64,000 nucleotides of DNA from Planctomycetaceae bacterium (lineage in GTDB: Bacteria; Planctomycetota; Planctomycetia; Planctomycetales; Planctomycetaceae), in the NCBI GenBank assembly GCA_020638955.1, contig JACKHO010000004.1, forward strand, positions 558,001 to 622,000, given 5' to 3'. This document shows positions 45,096-52,661 of the stretch, in pieces. Within the stretch, counting starts at the first letter, position 1, and each line of letters begins with the position of its first letter. The position numbers were made by a program, and so were the translations under genes. The notes beneath the pieces were generated by a model, which worked only from the letters and a program-made list of their open reading frames with translations, ran no database searches and was not told where the DNA came from.

Positions 45096-46205
45096 ATGTC
45101 TATCAGAGTTGCACTCATTGAAACCGCACCGCCCGATGCACCGGGCAGCATGGTGCGTTACGCGGAGTTGCTGACACGCGCGTTTGGGAACGACAAAGAA
45201 TTCACATTGTGCCGCGTTTCACTCGCACCGACAAATCGCATGTTGAGGCGGTTTCCGCAGAGAATTCGCTCGTGGATACACCATGCCGTTGTGTGGGTGA
45301 ATGCTCGCATGGTGCGCAGAAGGGACTTCGACTTATTTCATGTGCTGGATGGAAGTCACGGTTACGTGGCTAACGGATTGCCACAAGGACGGGCCATTGT
45401 GACCTCGCATGACATTATCCCCTGGCTACAGGCTCAGGGGGAGTTTTCGGTTCCCTCACCGGGAAGAGGAGCACGCTGGTTGATTCAACGGGCGCTGACT
45501 GGACTGGATCGAGCGGCGCTGGTGCTGGCAGACAGTCAAAGCACGGCGAATGACTTGGCAAGAACGGGAGTCGTTCGGAGCCATGTCGAAGTGTGCCCCT
45601 TGGCCCTTGAACCAGATTTTACTCCGCCTGATACAGAAACCGTGCGAACCGCTGATGAGTATCCTGTGGTGTTCCACATTGGGAATAATGGCTTCTACAA
45701 GAACCGCAGTGGCGTCATTCAGGTGTTCGCCAAAGTCCGTGCTGCGTTGCCTGCAAAGCTGGTGTTGGCCGGACCTGCACCGACCGGTGAACTTCGAAAA
45801 CTGGTGGCTGATTTGCAAATTGAAGACGACGTGACGTTTCTCATTAATCCCACCGATGAAGCATTGCGAAGTTTGTATCGGCAGGCGTCGGTCTTTCTGT
45901 TCCCCAGTTATTATGAAGGTTTCGGCTGGCCTCCACTGGAAGCGATGGCCAGTGGCTGCCCGGTTGTCGCAAGTAATGCTGGTTCACTCCCCGAAGTCAC
46001 AGGAACTGCAGCCCTCACCGCTGAACCGGACGATGTCGAAACACTTGCAATGCACTGCCTGAGCATTCTGCAGGAGTCAGATGTCGCTGCCCAAATTCGC
46101 GAAGCGGGATTCGCACAGGCCGCGGAATTCAGTCTCGAACACTTGCATAACCGAATGCAATCGGCGTATCAGCAGGTTTACAAACAGACGGGGCGAACTG
46201 CCTGA
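45096..46205 (+). CDS. GT4-family glycosyltransferase
   Basis: GT-B glycosyltransferase: the central VLADSQSTANDLARTGVV and VFHIGNNGFYKNRSGVIQVF, with the donor motif YYEGFGWPPLEAMASGCPVV (E-x7-E). MSIRVALIETAPPDAPGSMV opens the protein from ATG 45096; an earlier TTG at 45087 would add three residues. At about 369 residues it is a full-length GT4. It comes directly after gmd, suggesting a GDP-sugar donor such as GDP-mannose or its 6-deoxy derivative, but this is only positional. Confidence 0.85.
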   Translation: MSIRVALIETAPPDAPGSMVRYAELLTRAFGNDKEFTLCRVSLAPTNRMLRRFPQRIRSWIHHAVVWVNARMVRRRDFDLFHVLDGSHGYVANGLPQGRAIVTSHDIIPWLQAQGEFSVPSPGRGARWLIQRALTGLDRAALVLADSQSTANDLARTGVVRSHVEVCPLALEPDFTPPDTETVRTADEYPVVFHIGNNGFYKNRSGVIQVFAKVRAALPAKLVLAGPAPTGELRKLVADLQIEDDVTFLINPTDEALRSLYRQASVFLFPSYYEGFGWPPLEAMASGCPVVASNAGSLPEVTGTAALTAEPDDVETLAMHCLSILQESDVAAQIREAGFAQAAEFSLEHLHNRMQSAYQQVYKQTGRTA

Positions 46206-46220
46206 GTCGAGTAGCTGAAC

Positions 46221-46835
46221 ATGTCCGCGAATTCTTCATCTTCAGATCCAACCGACCCGCAACTCACCGTTCAGGTGGGGAAGGATGTTTGCCCGTCGCC
46301 GCATTCGTTTTCAAACAAAGTGGGCCGCGTGGCATGGGCAATTGTCTACGCCGTTCTGTTTCGCCCGTCGCCACGACCATTACACTTCTGGCGGCGAATG
46401 TTGCTCTCGCTGTTCGGTGCGAAGGTGGGGCGCAATGCGCGAATTGATCCTTCCGTTCGCATTTGGGCTCCGTGGAACCTGGAACTGGGAGACGAGTCTG
46501 CGCTGGGACACAATGTCGATTGCTATAACGTTGCTTCGATTCGAATTGGACATCATGCAACCGTGAGCCAGTACGCGTTTCTTTGTTCCGCAACGCATGA
46601 CATTAGTGATCCTCACATGCGTCTCATCAGTCGTCCAATTCACATCGACAATCAGGCTTGGGTATGTGCTGGGGCTTTTATTGCTCCCGGAGTCCACATC
46701 GCTATCGGTGCAGTCGTGGGGGCTCAAGCGGTGGTCACGCGTGACGTCGAAGAGTGGACCGTTGTGGCTGGAAACCCGGCGAGGGAAATCAAGAAACGGG
46801 TGTTGCGGAATCCTTCAGCAGGGGCTGACGAGTAA
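46221..46835 (+). CDS. Left-handed beta-helix O-acetyltransferase (WcaF/hexapeptide family)
   Basis: LbetaH transferase that would acetylate a sugar from acetyl-CoA. Hexapeptide repeats begin at VGRNARIDPSVRIWAPWNLE and continue through GDESALGHNV, IRIGHHATVSQYAFLCS, NQAWVCAGAFIAPGVHIAIG and VVGAQAVVTRDV. The catalytic-type His is in SATHD. The N-terminal 50 residues are longer than usual and contain a hydrophobic run (VAWAIVYAVLF), so it may bind the membrane. ATG 46221 is unambiguous. It is followed without a gap by the next GT gene. Confidence 0.83.
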   Translation: MSANSSSSDPTDPQLTVQVGKDVCPSPHSFSNKVGRVAWAIVYAVLFRPSPRPLHFWRRMLLSLFGAKVGRNARIDPSVRIWAPWNLELGDESALGHNVDCYNVASIRIGHHATVSQYAFLCSATHDISDPHMRLISRPIHIDNQAWVCAGAFIAPGVHIAIGAVVGAQAVVTRDVEEWTVVAGNPAREIKKRVLRNPSAGADE

Positions 46836-47678
46836 ATGGCTCGCAGCATTGCTGCTGTTGTCATTGCGAAGAACGAGGCAGAGAATTTGTCTCGTTGTCT
46901 TCCGTCATTGAGTTGGTGCGATGAACTTCTCGTGGTGGACGATCATTCGGAAGACGATAGTGTGTCCATTGCGGAATCGTGCGGTGCGCGAGTCGTTTCT
47001 CATCAGTTCGAGTCGTTCGCGAAGCAGCGGAACTGGGCGCTGCGCGAGGGCGGATTGAATTCGGACTGGGTACTCATGCTCGACGCTGATGAAGTGTCGA
47101 CGCCCGAATTCGCGTCGGCAATACGTGGGGCAGTTGAGGGAGCATCTGACATCGTCGTTGCGTTTCGGAATTGTCGTAAAACGATGTTTCTCGGGCAGTG
47201 GCTGAAATACTCAGATGGATTTCCGGTCTGGATTATGCGTGTCGTCCGCCGTGGTCGAGCAGAGTTTGTGGATGCGGGGCATGGAGAAGTCCCTGTTCCG
47301 CCGGTCGATGGTGAAGTCGGTACGGTTTCCGAGCCATTCCTGCATTATCCGTTCAGCAAAGGGCTGTCGAACTGGTTGCAGCGGCATATCGCTTATGCAG
47401 AGCGGGAGGCACAGGGGGAAGTGCAGCAGATGCATGGGGCCACGTGGCTCGACGTGTTCAGTGGATCTGCTGATAAACGTCGACGCGGATTGCGAAGCCT
47501 GTCGCGGCGCATGCCTGCGCGACCACTGTTGCGATTCCTGTATCAGTACATTTGGAAGTGGGGATTCCTGGAAGGGGAGGCTGGTCTCACGTTCAGTCGG
47601 CTCATGGCGTGTTACGAAGCCATGATTGTTGCCAAACGCGTTGAACTGGAACGCACGGCGCGGGGCGAATCGATTTGA
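46836..47678 (+). CDS. GT2-family glycosyltransferase (WaaE/KdtX-like)
   Basis: GT-A enzyme of the WaaE-like subgroup: IAAVVIAKNEAENLSRCLPS, VVDDHSEDDSVSIAESCGAR and the DxD-like MLDADEVSTPE. PVWIMRVVRRGRAEFVDAGH and EPFLHYPFSKGLSNWLQRH are typical of the C-terminal acceptor half. Such enzymes add beta-glucose or heptose to a core-like acceptor. ATG 46836 starts directly after the acetyltransferase stop, and the stop overlaps the DUF218 gene as TTGA. Confidence 0.85.
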   Translation: MARSIAAVVIAKNEAENLSRCLPSLSWCDELLVVDDHSEDDSVSIAESCGARVVSHQFESFAKQRNWALREGGLNSDWVLMLDADEVSTPEFASAIRGAVEGASDIVVAFRNCRKTMFLGQWLKYSDGFPVWIMRVVRRGRAEFVDAGHGEVPVPPVDGEVGTVSEPFLHYPFSKGLSNWLQRHIAYAEREAQGEVQQMHGATWLDVFSGSADKRRRGLRSLSRRMPARPLLRFLYQYIWKWGFLEGEAGLTFSRLMACYEAMIVAKRVELERTARGESI

Positions 47679-48397
47679 GTTCCAGGTTGACACTCAATGA
47701 TTCCGAGCAGGAGAAGCCAACACGCACGTGGAAGAGTTGGTTTCAGCGTTGGTTTGCCTATTGCTTCTGTGCGGCAGTCATTCTCTGGGCTGTTCATCCC
47801 TGGCTGCTGCGAGAAATTGGTCGGCAACTGATCCATCCGGTTCCAGCAGCAAACGTGGAGACGCTCGTGGTTCTGGATGGACGTCTGGGGTATGAGCGCG
47901 CACGTCAACTCATTGAAGCCGGTGATGCCGAGAAGCTCGTACTTCATCGCAAGCAACCCTCGCGAGTGGTTGAACTGGGAGTACTGCCGACGCATCTTGA
48001 ACTCTCTCAGGCTGTCGTTCGCGAACTCGAATTTCCCGAAGGGACAGTGCAGGTGTGGGATGGTGAGTACGGCCACATCGATGAGGTCTTGCTGAAGGCC
48101 ATTGCGGAAGAACAGCGAAACGGGCATGTGGGACTAGTTGTGACCAAGTGGAGATCGCAACTGCTGCACGAACGGATGACACGGCTCGCACAAAACGGCG
48201 AGGCGGTGCCGCAGCTCATTCTTATTGATGACCCCGAAGTGCATCCCGGAAACTGGTGGACAACGCGCCACGGAGTGCGGCTCGTCGCCATGAACTGGAT
48301 GCGGCTGTTGGCGTTTCGGATTTCCGACAAGTCGTACAAATCACCCGAATTGAAGCCGCAAGACTTTCAGGATGCTGCGGTCGCCGGGAAACAATGA
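47675..48397 (+). CDS. DUF218-like membrane-anchored protein, divergent copy 1
   Basis: An N-terminal membrane anchor (WFAYCFCAAVILWAVHPWLL) is followed by a Rossmann-like domain. VETLVVLDGRLGYERARQLI echoes the DUF218 opening strand and helix, and HVGLVVTKWRSQLLHERM the late conserved strand, but the usual GG and SDFHTRR-type residues are missing. It is probably a diverged partner of the intact DUF218 protein that follows. The start is TTG 47675 (TTGA overlap), and ATGA couples it to copy 2. DUF218/YdcF/SanA-type proteins act in envelope integrity; a specific role here is unknown. Confidence 0.65.
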   Translation: MSSRLTLNDSEQEKPTRTWKSWFQRWFAYCFCAAVILWAVHPWLLREIGRQLIHPVPAANVETLVVLDGRLGYERARQLIEAGDAEKLVLHRKQPSRVVELGVLPTHLELSQAVVRELEFPEGTVQVWDGEYGHIDEVLLKAIAEEQRNGHVGLVVTKWRSQLLHERMTRLAQNGEAVPQLILIDDPEVHPGNWWTTRHGVRLVAMNWMRLLAFRISDKSYKSPELKPQDFQDAAVAGKQ

Positions 48398-49059
48398 ACG
48401 ACGCAAGTACACTACCGGCTGAGAGTCCGCCCAAGCCATCGGCACTGCGCAAATGGCTCGTCCGATGCGGGGTGTGTGCTGCGGTGCTTGCTGCCGTGTG
48501 GTGGAGTCGCGCTGGCTTGGCACATGCCTGGGGCGACTATTTGAACGCCGGACGTCCGCTGACACAGCCGGTGGACGTGGTGTTTATCCTGGGGGGCGAC
48601 CTGGAAACGCGGCCTTTTGTGGCGGCGGAAATCTATCGGGCCGGTTTCGTCAAGAAGGTGCTGGTTTCGCAGCCGCAGTTGCACAGCAACGACTTTCTGG
48701 GTGGCAAGACGGAAGGTGATCTGACCCTCGAAGTTCTGGACAAATTGGGGGTACCGGAGGCCGCCATCGAGAGTTTGCCCATTGAGGTGGACTCCACGCG
48801 CGGTGAAATGGTTTCATTGCGCAAATACATTGCAGAAAACAACATCGGGAGTGTTGCCATCGTTTCAAGCGACTTCCACACCCGTCGTATCTGTTGGTTG
48901 GTCGCGCAAGAGTCCGTTGATAATAATGGGCAGGTTATTGTTGTGTCGGCTCCGGTTGACGGATGTCGCCCGCATGACTGGTGGCGGAGTGAGACTGGTC
49001 TCGGAGTGTATCTTCTGGAGACCCTGAAGGTTGCGTCAGTGGCGCTGCATCTGTCTTAG
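48394..49059 (+). CDS. DUF218/YdcF-like membrane-anchored protein, copy 2
   Basis: ATG 48394 (ATGA overlap with copy 1) gives MNDASTLPAESPPKPSALRK, then a single hydrophobic segment (CGVCAAVLAAVWWSRAGLA) and the DUF218 domain. Conserved elements are PVDVVFILGGDLETRPFVAA, VKKVLVSQ, LGVPEAAIESLP, STRGEMVSLRKYI and the late VAIVSSDFHTRRICWL with the family His. About 220 residues, complete. It ends the 44-kb glycan block; the following 235-bp spacer shows no terminator I could verify. Confidence 0.85.
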   Translation: MNDASTLPAESPPKPSALRKWLVRCGVCAAVLAAVWWSRAGLAHAWGDYLNAGRPLTQPVDVVFILGGDLETRPFVAAEIYRAGFVKKVLVSQPQLHSNDFLGGKTEGDLTLEVLDKLGVPEAAIESLPIEVDSTRGEMVSLRKYIAENNIGSVAIVSSDFHTRRICWLVAQESVDNNGQVIVVSAPVDGCRPHDWWRSETGLGVYLLETLKVASVALHLS

Positions 49060-49280
49060 TATTGGACAGTTTCAGCACCAATTGCAGGCTGGCGGTGGCA
49101 ACTTTGTGCTTCCGGCAAAGAAAAACGCTTGCATGGGCCGATTTCTATGAATACACTTTCTGATGAAGGTTCTGTGAATAATCTGCTACTTTTCCAGCTA
49201 TCCCATCGGAATTACTGCGGTAGCGGTCTGTTCGGTGAGAGCCTTTTCCCATCTGAATTTTGTCTCCATTTTTTCTTAGC

Positions 49281-49287
49281 TAAGGAG
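49281..49287 (+). promoter_or_regulatory. Shine-Dalgarno TAAGGAG of the first DUF1559 gene
   Basis: TAAGGAG lies 7 nt before the GTG at 49295 and decides that start, since no ATG is better placed. It is one of the strongest ribosome-binding sites in the window, in keeping with a highly expressed surface protein. The upstream spacer 49060-49280 contains no gene and no promoter I can defend. Confidence 0.6.
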
Positions 49288-49294
49288 TATTGCT

Positions 49295-50407
49295 GTGGAA
49301 TTGTTCCGTTATGTCCCGATTGGACGTCGGCTCTCGAGCCGAAAGCCCCAAGGCCAGAAGGCCTTCACCCTGATCGAACTGCTGGTGGTTATTGCCATCA
49401 TCGCCGTTCTGATTGCGTTGCTGCTGCCAGCCGTGCAGCAGGCTCGTGAAGCGGCTCGCCGCACCCAGTGCAAAAACAACCTCAAGCAGTTGGGTTTGGC
49501 GAACTACAACTACCATGACGTGTACGGCAAGTTCCCCATGGGTGAAGGAATTAGCGACGGCGCTCCTGCCTTTGGTTCTCGTCGTTACAGCGGTTTCATT
49601 GGACTGTTGCCTTACTTTGATCAGGCACCACGGTTCAACCGAATCGCCAATAACAATTTCAGTGCTGTTCCTTGGGATCAGGGGTACGCTCCGTTCCGGG
49701 ACAACATCCCAGCCCTGCAGTGCCCCTCCGATTCGGACACTCGGGAGCAAGGTTTGATTGGCAAGTGTAACTACATGTTCTGCAAGGGCGATTCCCCTTG
49801 GGACCACAACCAGTGGGCCGGAAACGGCGGTCGCGGACTGCGCGGCTTCTTCCCGGGCATGGGAGACGAGTACCCAGCTCCCAACGTGTTTAACGACGTT
49901 GGTCGCTGCAACAGCGAACGCGACGTGCTCGATGGTCTGAGTAACACCATCATGATGGCAGAGCGTATCAAAGCGAAGCAAGGCAGTGATTTCCGGCATG
50001 ATGGTGTCATGTCAGTCAACGTCGGTAATACGATTATTCAGTCGAATCCTTCGGTTTGCCTTGGTCGGTTCGACGCAACAGGTCGCGCTACCAGTCCAGC
50101 ACGCTGGGCCGGAACACGCTGGACCGATGGTGCTCCAGCCTTCACCGGCTGTACCACAATTCTCGGCCCGAACAAAGGTGCTTGCACCCAAAACGGCTGG
50201 GACGGTGAAGACGGCATTTACGAGCCATCCAGCCACCACGTTGGCGGTGCTCAGGTGCTGATGGGTGACGGTGCCGTTCGCTTCATTAGCGAAAACATCG
50301 ACACCGGTAACAGCTCGGCTGCTCCAGTCATCTCCGGCCCCAGCCCATACGGCCTGTGGGGTGCACTTGGTTCAATCGCCGGTAACGAGCCCATTAGCGA
50401 GTTCTAG
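49295..50407 (+). CDS. DUF1559 pseudopilin-like surface protein
   Basis: A planctomycete hallmark: type IV pilin-like N-terminus with prepilin cleavage context KAFTLIELLVVIAIIAVLIA (about 23-42), then ALLLPAVQQAREAARRTQCK and NNLKQLGLANYNYHDVYGKF. The DUF1559 beta-domain contains the typical LSNTIMMAERI, DGAVRFISENIDTG and a C-terminal NEPISEF. A prepilin peptidase/type II-like secretion route to the surface is likely. The start is GTG 49295 after a strong SD. It is followed by a perfect terminator, then a lipoprotein gene. Confidence 0.92.
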   Translation: MELFRYVPIGRRLSSRKPQGQKAFTLIELLVVIAIIAVLIALLLPAVQQAREAARRTQCKNNLKQLGLANYNYHDVYGKFPMGEGISDGAPAFGSRRYSGFIGLLPYFDQAPRFNRIANNNFSAVPWDQGYAPFRDNIPALQCPSDSDTREQGLIGKCNYMFCKGDSPWDHNQWAGNGGRGLRGFFPGMGDEYPAPNVFNDVGRCNSERDVLDGLSNTIMMAERIKAKQGSDFRHDGVMSVNVGNTIIQSNPSVCLGRFDATGRATSPARWAGTRWTDGAPAFTGCTTILGPNKGACTQNGWDGEDGIYEPSSHHVGGAQVLMGDGAVRFISENIDTGNSSAAPVISGPSPYGLWGALGSIAGNEPISEF

Positions 50408-50454
50408 GCCAATTGCCTGCGAAGGCAGGTATTGCTTATACTCCGAATTCGACC

Positions 50455-50490
50455 GGGGAGTGGCACTGGTTGCCACTCCCCGCGTTTCTT
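50455..50490 (+). terminator. Rho-independent terminator after the first DUF1559 gene
   Basis: GGGGAGTGGCA (50455-50465) pairs perfectly with TGCCACTCCCC (50471-50481) across a 5-nt loop, followed by a T-rich GCGTTTCTTT. A smaller hairpin (CCTGC/GCAGG, about 50416-50430) precedes it. The terminator lies 48 bp after the stop codon. A lipoprotein gene starts 36 bp downstream, so that gene needs its own promoter or depends on readthrough. Confidence 0.85.
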
Positions 50491-50526
50491 TCACCCTTGT
50501 CCACTGTTTATCTTGGCTACGGAACA

Positions 50527-51009
50527 ATGACTATTCGCTCGCTTGCCGCCTCCAGTCTCCTGCTGTTACTCGCCGTTGGTTGTGGTCCCGATACCAGTGG
50601 CCGCGTTAAGGTTTACCCAATTAAAGGGAAAATCACGATGAATGGTGGTCCACTCACCGGGGCGATTGTGACATTCTCTCCTCTCGACGGACAACCAGTT
50701 GCCACCGGTCGTACAAACGATCAGGGAGAGTACCAGCTCACCACGTACGATCCGCTCGATGGTGCCGCTGCTGGTAATTACAAGGTCATGTTGTACAAGC
50801 GGGATCCAGCTTCAGTCGCTGCGGCTGGTCCGCCAGCACACGGTGTGGATGCAGAGGGAACTCCAGCAGGAGCCCACACTGGTAATGGTGGTGCGGCTAC
50901 TGCGAGTGATTCGCTCATTCCCGATGTCTACACCAAGGCGGATAGCACGACACTGCAGACCAGCGTGAAAGCTGGTGATAACGAAGATTTGAATTTCGAC
51001 TTGCAATAA
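50527..51009 (+). CDS. Small transthyretin-like lipoprotein paired with DUF1559
   Basis: A signal peptide with lipobox (LLLLLAVGCGPD; Cys18) is followed by a carboxypeptidase-regulatory/transthyretin-like beta-sandwich: VYPIKGKITMNGGPLTGAIV, FSPLDGQPVATGRTNDQGEY and GAAAGNYKVMLYKRD. This domain type accompanies DUF1559 proteins throughout planctomycetes. ATG 50527 is preferred to a longer frame from 50413, because that frame would read through the terminator. The mature form would be anchored in the outer or inner membrane. 160 residues. Confidence 0.85.
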   Translation: MTIRSLAASSLLLLLAVGCGPDTSGRVKVYPIKGKITMNGGPLTGAIVTFSPLDGQPVATGRTNDQGEYQLTTYDPLDGAAAGNYKVMLYKRDPASVAAAGPPAHGVDAEGTPAGAHTGNGGAATASDSLIPDVYTKADSTTLQTSVKAGDNEDLNFDLQ

Positions 51010-51043
51010 TTGGATTTGCCGAAAGCGTTTCCATGAGGTCTCT

Positions 51044-51079
51044 CGGCCTGCCTTACTTTCGTGAGGCGGGCCGTTTTTT
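51044..51079 (+). terminator. Terminator after the lipoprotein, overlapping the sulfatase 3' end
   Basis: CGGCCTGCCTTAC (51044-51056) pairs with GTGAGGCGGGCCG (51061-51073), mostly Watson-Crick with two G-T pairs, across TTTC and followed by TTTTTT. It sits 35 bp after the lipoprotein stop. The last codons and the stop of the convergent sulfatase gene lie inside the hairpin, so coding and termination signals share sequence on opposite strands. Confidence 0.85.
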
Positions 51080-52471
51080 ATGCGCTGAGGCTCGGTATTC
51101 GGTCGCGAGTTGGTCGGCCCGGGCCTGCATTTGCTTCATTTGTTGTGGGTGTGTGTGACTCAGGTCGTGCTGTTCGTTGGGGTCGTCGTGCAGGTTGAAA
51201 AGCGATTCACCTTCATTGGGGCTGCGCACCCACTTCCATTCTCCCACTCGCAGCGCCTGCCAGTTGCCGCGCTGAAGTTCGGAGTGGGCTCCCGTCTCCC
51301 AGAAGAACTCGCGAGGGCCGGACGCTTCATTTCTGGTTAGCAGCGGTGTGAGGTTCATGCCGTCCGTCGTGTTTTCGCTTGCGTCAGCATTTGCCAGTGA
51401 GCAGAACGTGGGGAACCAGTCGAGCGCGGTGGCGGGTTGTGTGCGCAATTCGCCAGCGGGAATTTGTCCCGGCCAGCGTACGAGGCAGGGGACTCGAATT
51501 CCCCCTTCATACAGTGTCGCTTTGCTGCCGCGCAAGGGGCGATTGTCACCACCGTAGTTGGGATCACCGCCGTGGTCTGACATGAACACAACGAGCGTGT
51601 TGTCGCTCAGCTTGTTTGCCTCCAGCGTGTCGAGAATACGGCCAATGGAGTCATCGAGGGCCACGACCATGGCGGCATACTTGCGGCGGGTGATGTCTTC
51701 AATCCATTGCACGCGTTCCAATTCCTGCGGTCGCGGCTGCAGGAGGTTCACTGTGGTGTCGTCACCATCATTCCAGCCCTTGCCGAAGTGGGGAGCGTTA
51801 AATGGGATGTAAAGGAAGAATGGCTGATCAGGAGTCTGTGCATTCAGGTAGCGAATGGCTTCATCAGCAATGAGGTCGGTCGAGTAACCAAACTCCACCA
51901 GCGGCTTCCCGTTGCGGTACCAGTCGGGTGTATTACCGTAACAGAGAGTAAAAAAGTCGATGCACCCCGCGGTGTGTCCGTATGTCAGGCCAAAGCCATG
52001 CTCATGCGGAGCGAACAGCGGGTCGCCATGCCCCAGGTGCCACTTTCCAATGAGTGCGGTGCGATAGCCCGCGTCTGTTAGAACTTCCGCAATGGTTGTT
52101 TCGTGGTCCCGAATTCCGCGAGTCTTGTCTTCGTCGGCCAGGAACATGAGGGCCGACAGCAACTGATCCTGCGACCGACTGGGATTCTGTCCCGTCAACA
52201 GTCCAAAGCGGGAGGGAGTGCAAATCGATGACGCCGCGTAGAACTGCGTCATTTTCACGCCATCACGTGCAAGCGTATCGATATGCGGCGTGGGAATTTC
52301 GCTGCCGTAGCAGCCAACATCGTGCGTACCCTGGTCATCGGAGAAAATCACCACAATGTTTGGTCGTCTTGCTGGCGTCTCACCTCGAACGTGCTCGGAC
52401 TGGAGGCCGCTACTGAGGACGACCAGGAGGCCCCAAATGAGCTGACGATACGAGCAGGACTCAAAGGACAT
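51053..52471 (-). CDS. FGE-activated arylsulfatase-type sulfatase
   Basis: Secreted sulfatase that would cleave sulfate esters of polysaccharides. RRPNIVVIFSDDQGTHDVGC (35-54) contains the two metal Asp (45, 46), ICTPSRFGLLTG (83-94) carries Cys84 for formylglycine conversion, and GKWHLGH and VVFMSDHGGD are the other conserved blocks. The N-terminal LIWGLLVVLSSGLQS is a signal peptide. The start is set at ATG 52471, with AAAGG a few bp upstream; ATG 52486 and a further 5' ATG at 52555 are possible. Divergent from sppA, convergent with the lipoprotein gene. Its presence complements the sulfotransferase at 23.7 kb. Confidence 0.9.
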   Translation of the reverse strand: MSFESCSYRQLIWGLLVVLSSGLQSEHVRGETPARRPNIVVIFSDDQGTHDVGCYGSEIPTPHIDTLARDGVKMTQFYAASSICTPSRFGLLTGQNPSRSQDQLLSALMFLADEDKTRGIRDHETTIAEVLTDAGYRTALIGKWHLGHGDPLFAPHEHGFGLTYGHTAGCIDFFTLCYGNTPDWYRNGKPLVEFGYSTDLIADEAIRYLNAQTPDQPFFLYIPFNAPHFGKGWNDGDDTTVNLLQPRPQELERVQWIEDITRRKYAAMVVALDDSIGRILDTLEANKLSDNTLVVFMSDHGGDPNYGGDNRPLRGSKATLYEGGIRVPCLVRWPGQIPAGELRTQPATALDWFPTFCSLANADASENTTDGMNLTPLLTRNEASGPREFFWETGAHSELQRGNWQALRVGEWKWVRSPNEGESLFNLHDDPNEQHDLSHTHPQQMKQMQARADQLATEYRASAHKKRPASRK

Positions 52472-52629
52472 TTCACAGCCTTTCATTTGACGACATCGAA
52501 TTCTTTCATGAACTTCTACGACAATGTCTGGCGAGGCACAACTGGTCGCCACCACTCGGTAGAGAGTTTGCCGTTCTGTAATATTCCATGACGAATTGTT
52601 ACCATACTGTCTTCAATTCAATTGTGTCT

Positions 52630-52646
52630 GTCGGCGTGCGGCCGAC
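52630..52646 (+). promoter_or_regulatory. Hairpin in the sppA leader
   Basis: GTCGGC (52630-52635), loop GTGCG, GCCGAC (52641-52646), followed by a short SD-like GGGGAG and ATG 52662. This may affect translation of sppA. The rest of the 190-bp divergent spacer with the sulfatase gene (52472-52629) contains a CAATT-C-AATTG palindrome but no defensible promoter. Confidence 0.35.
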
Positions 52647-52661
52647 TTGGGGAGTTGTCCA

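Noticed and set aside
50461..50474. TGGCAC..TTGCC resembling a sigma-54 promoter
   Set aside because: The spacing is too short and the bases form the stem of a perfect terminator.
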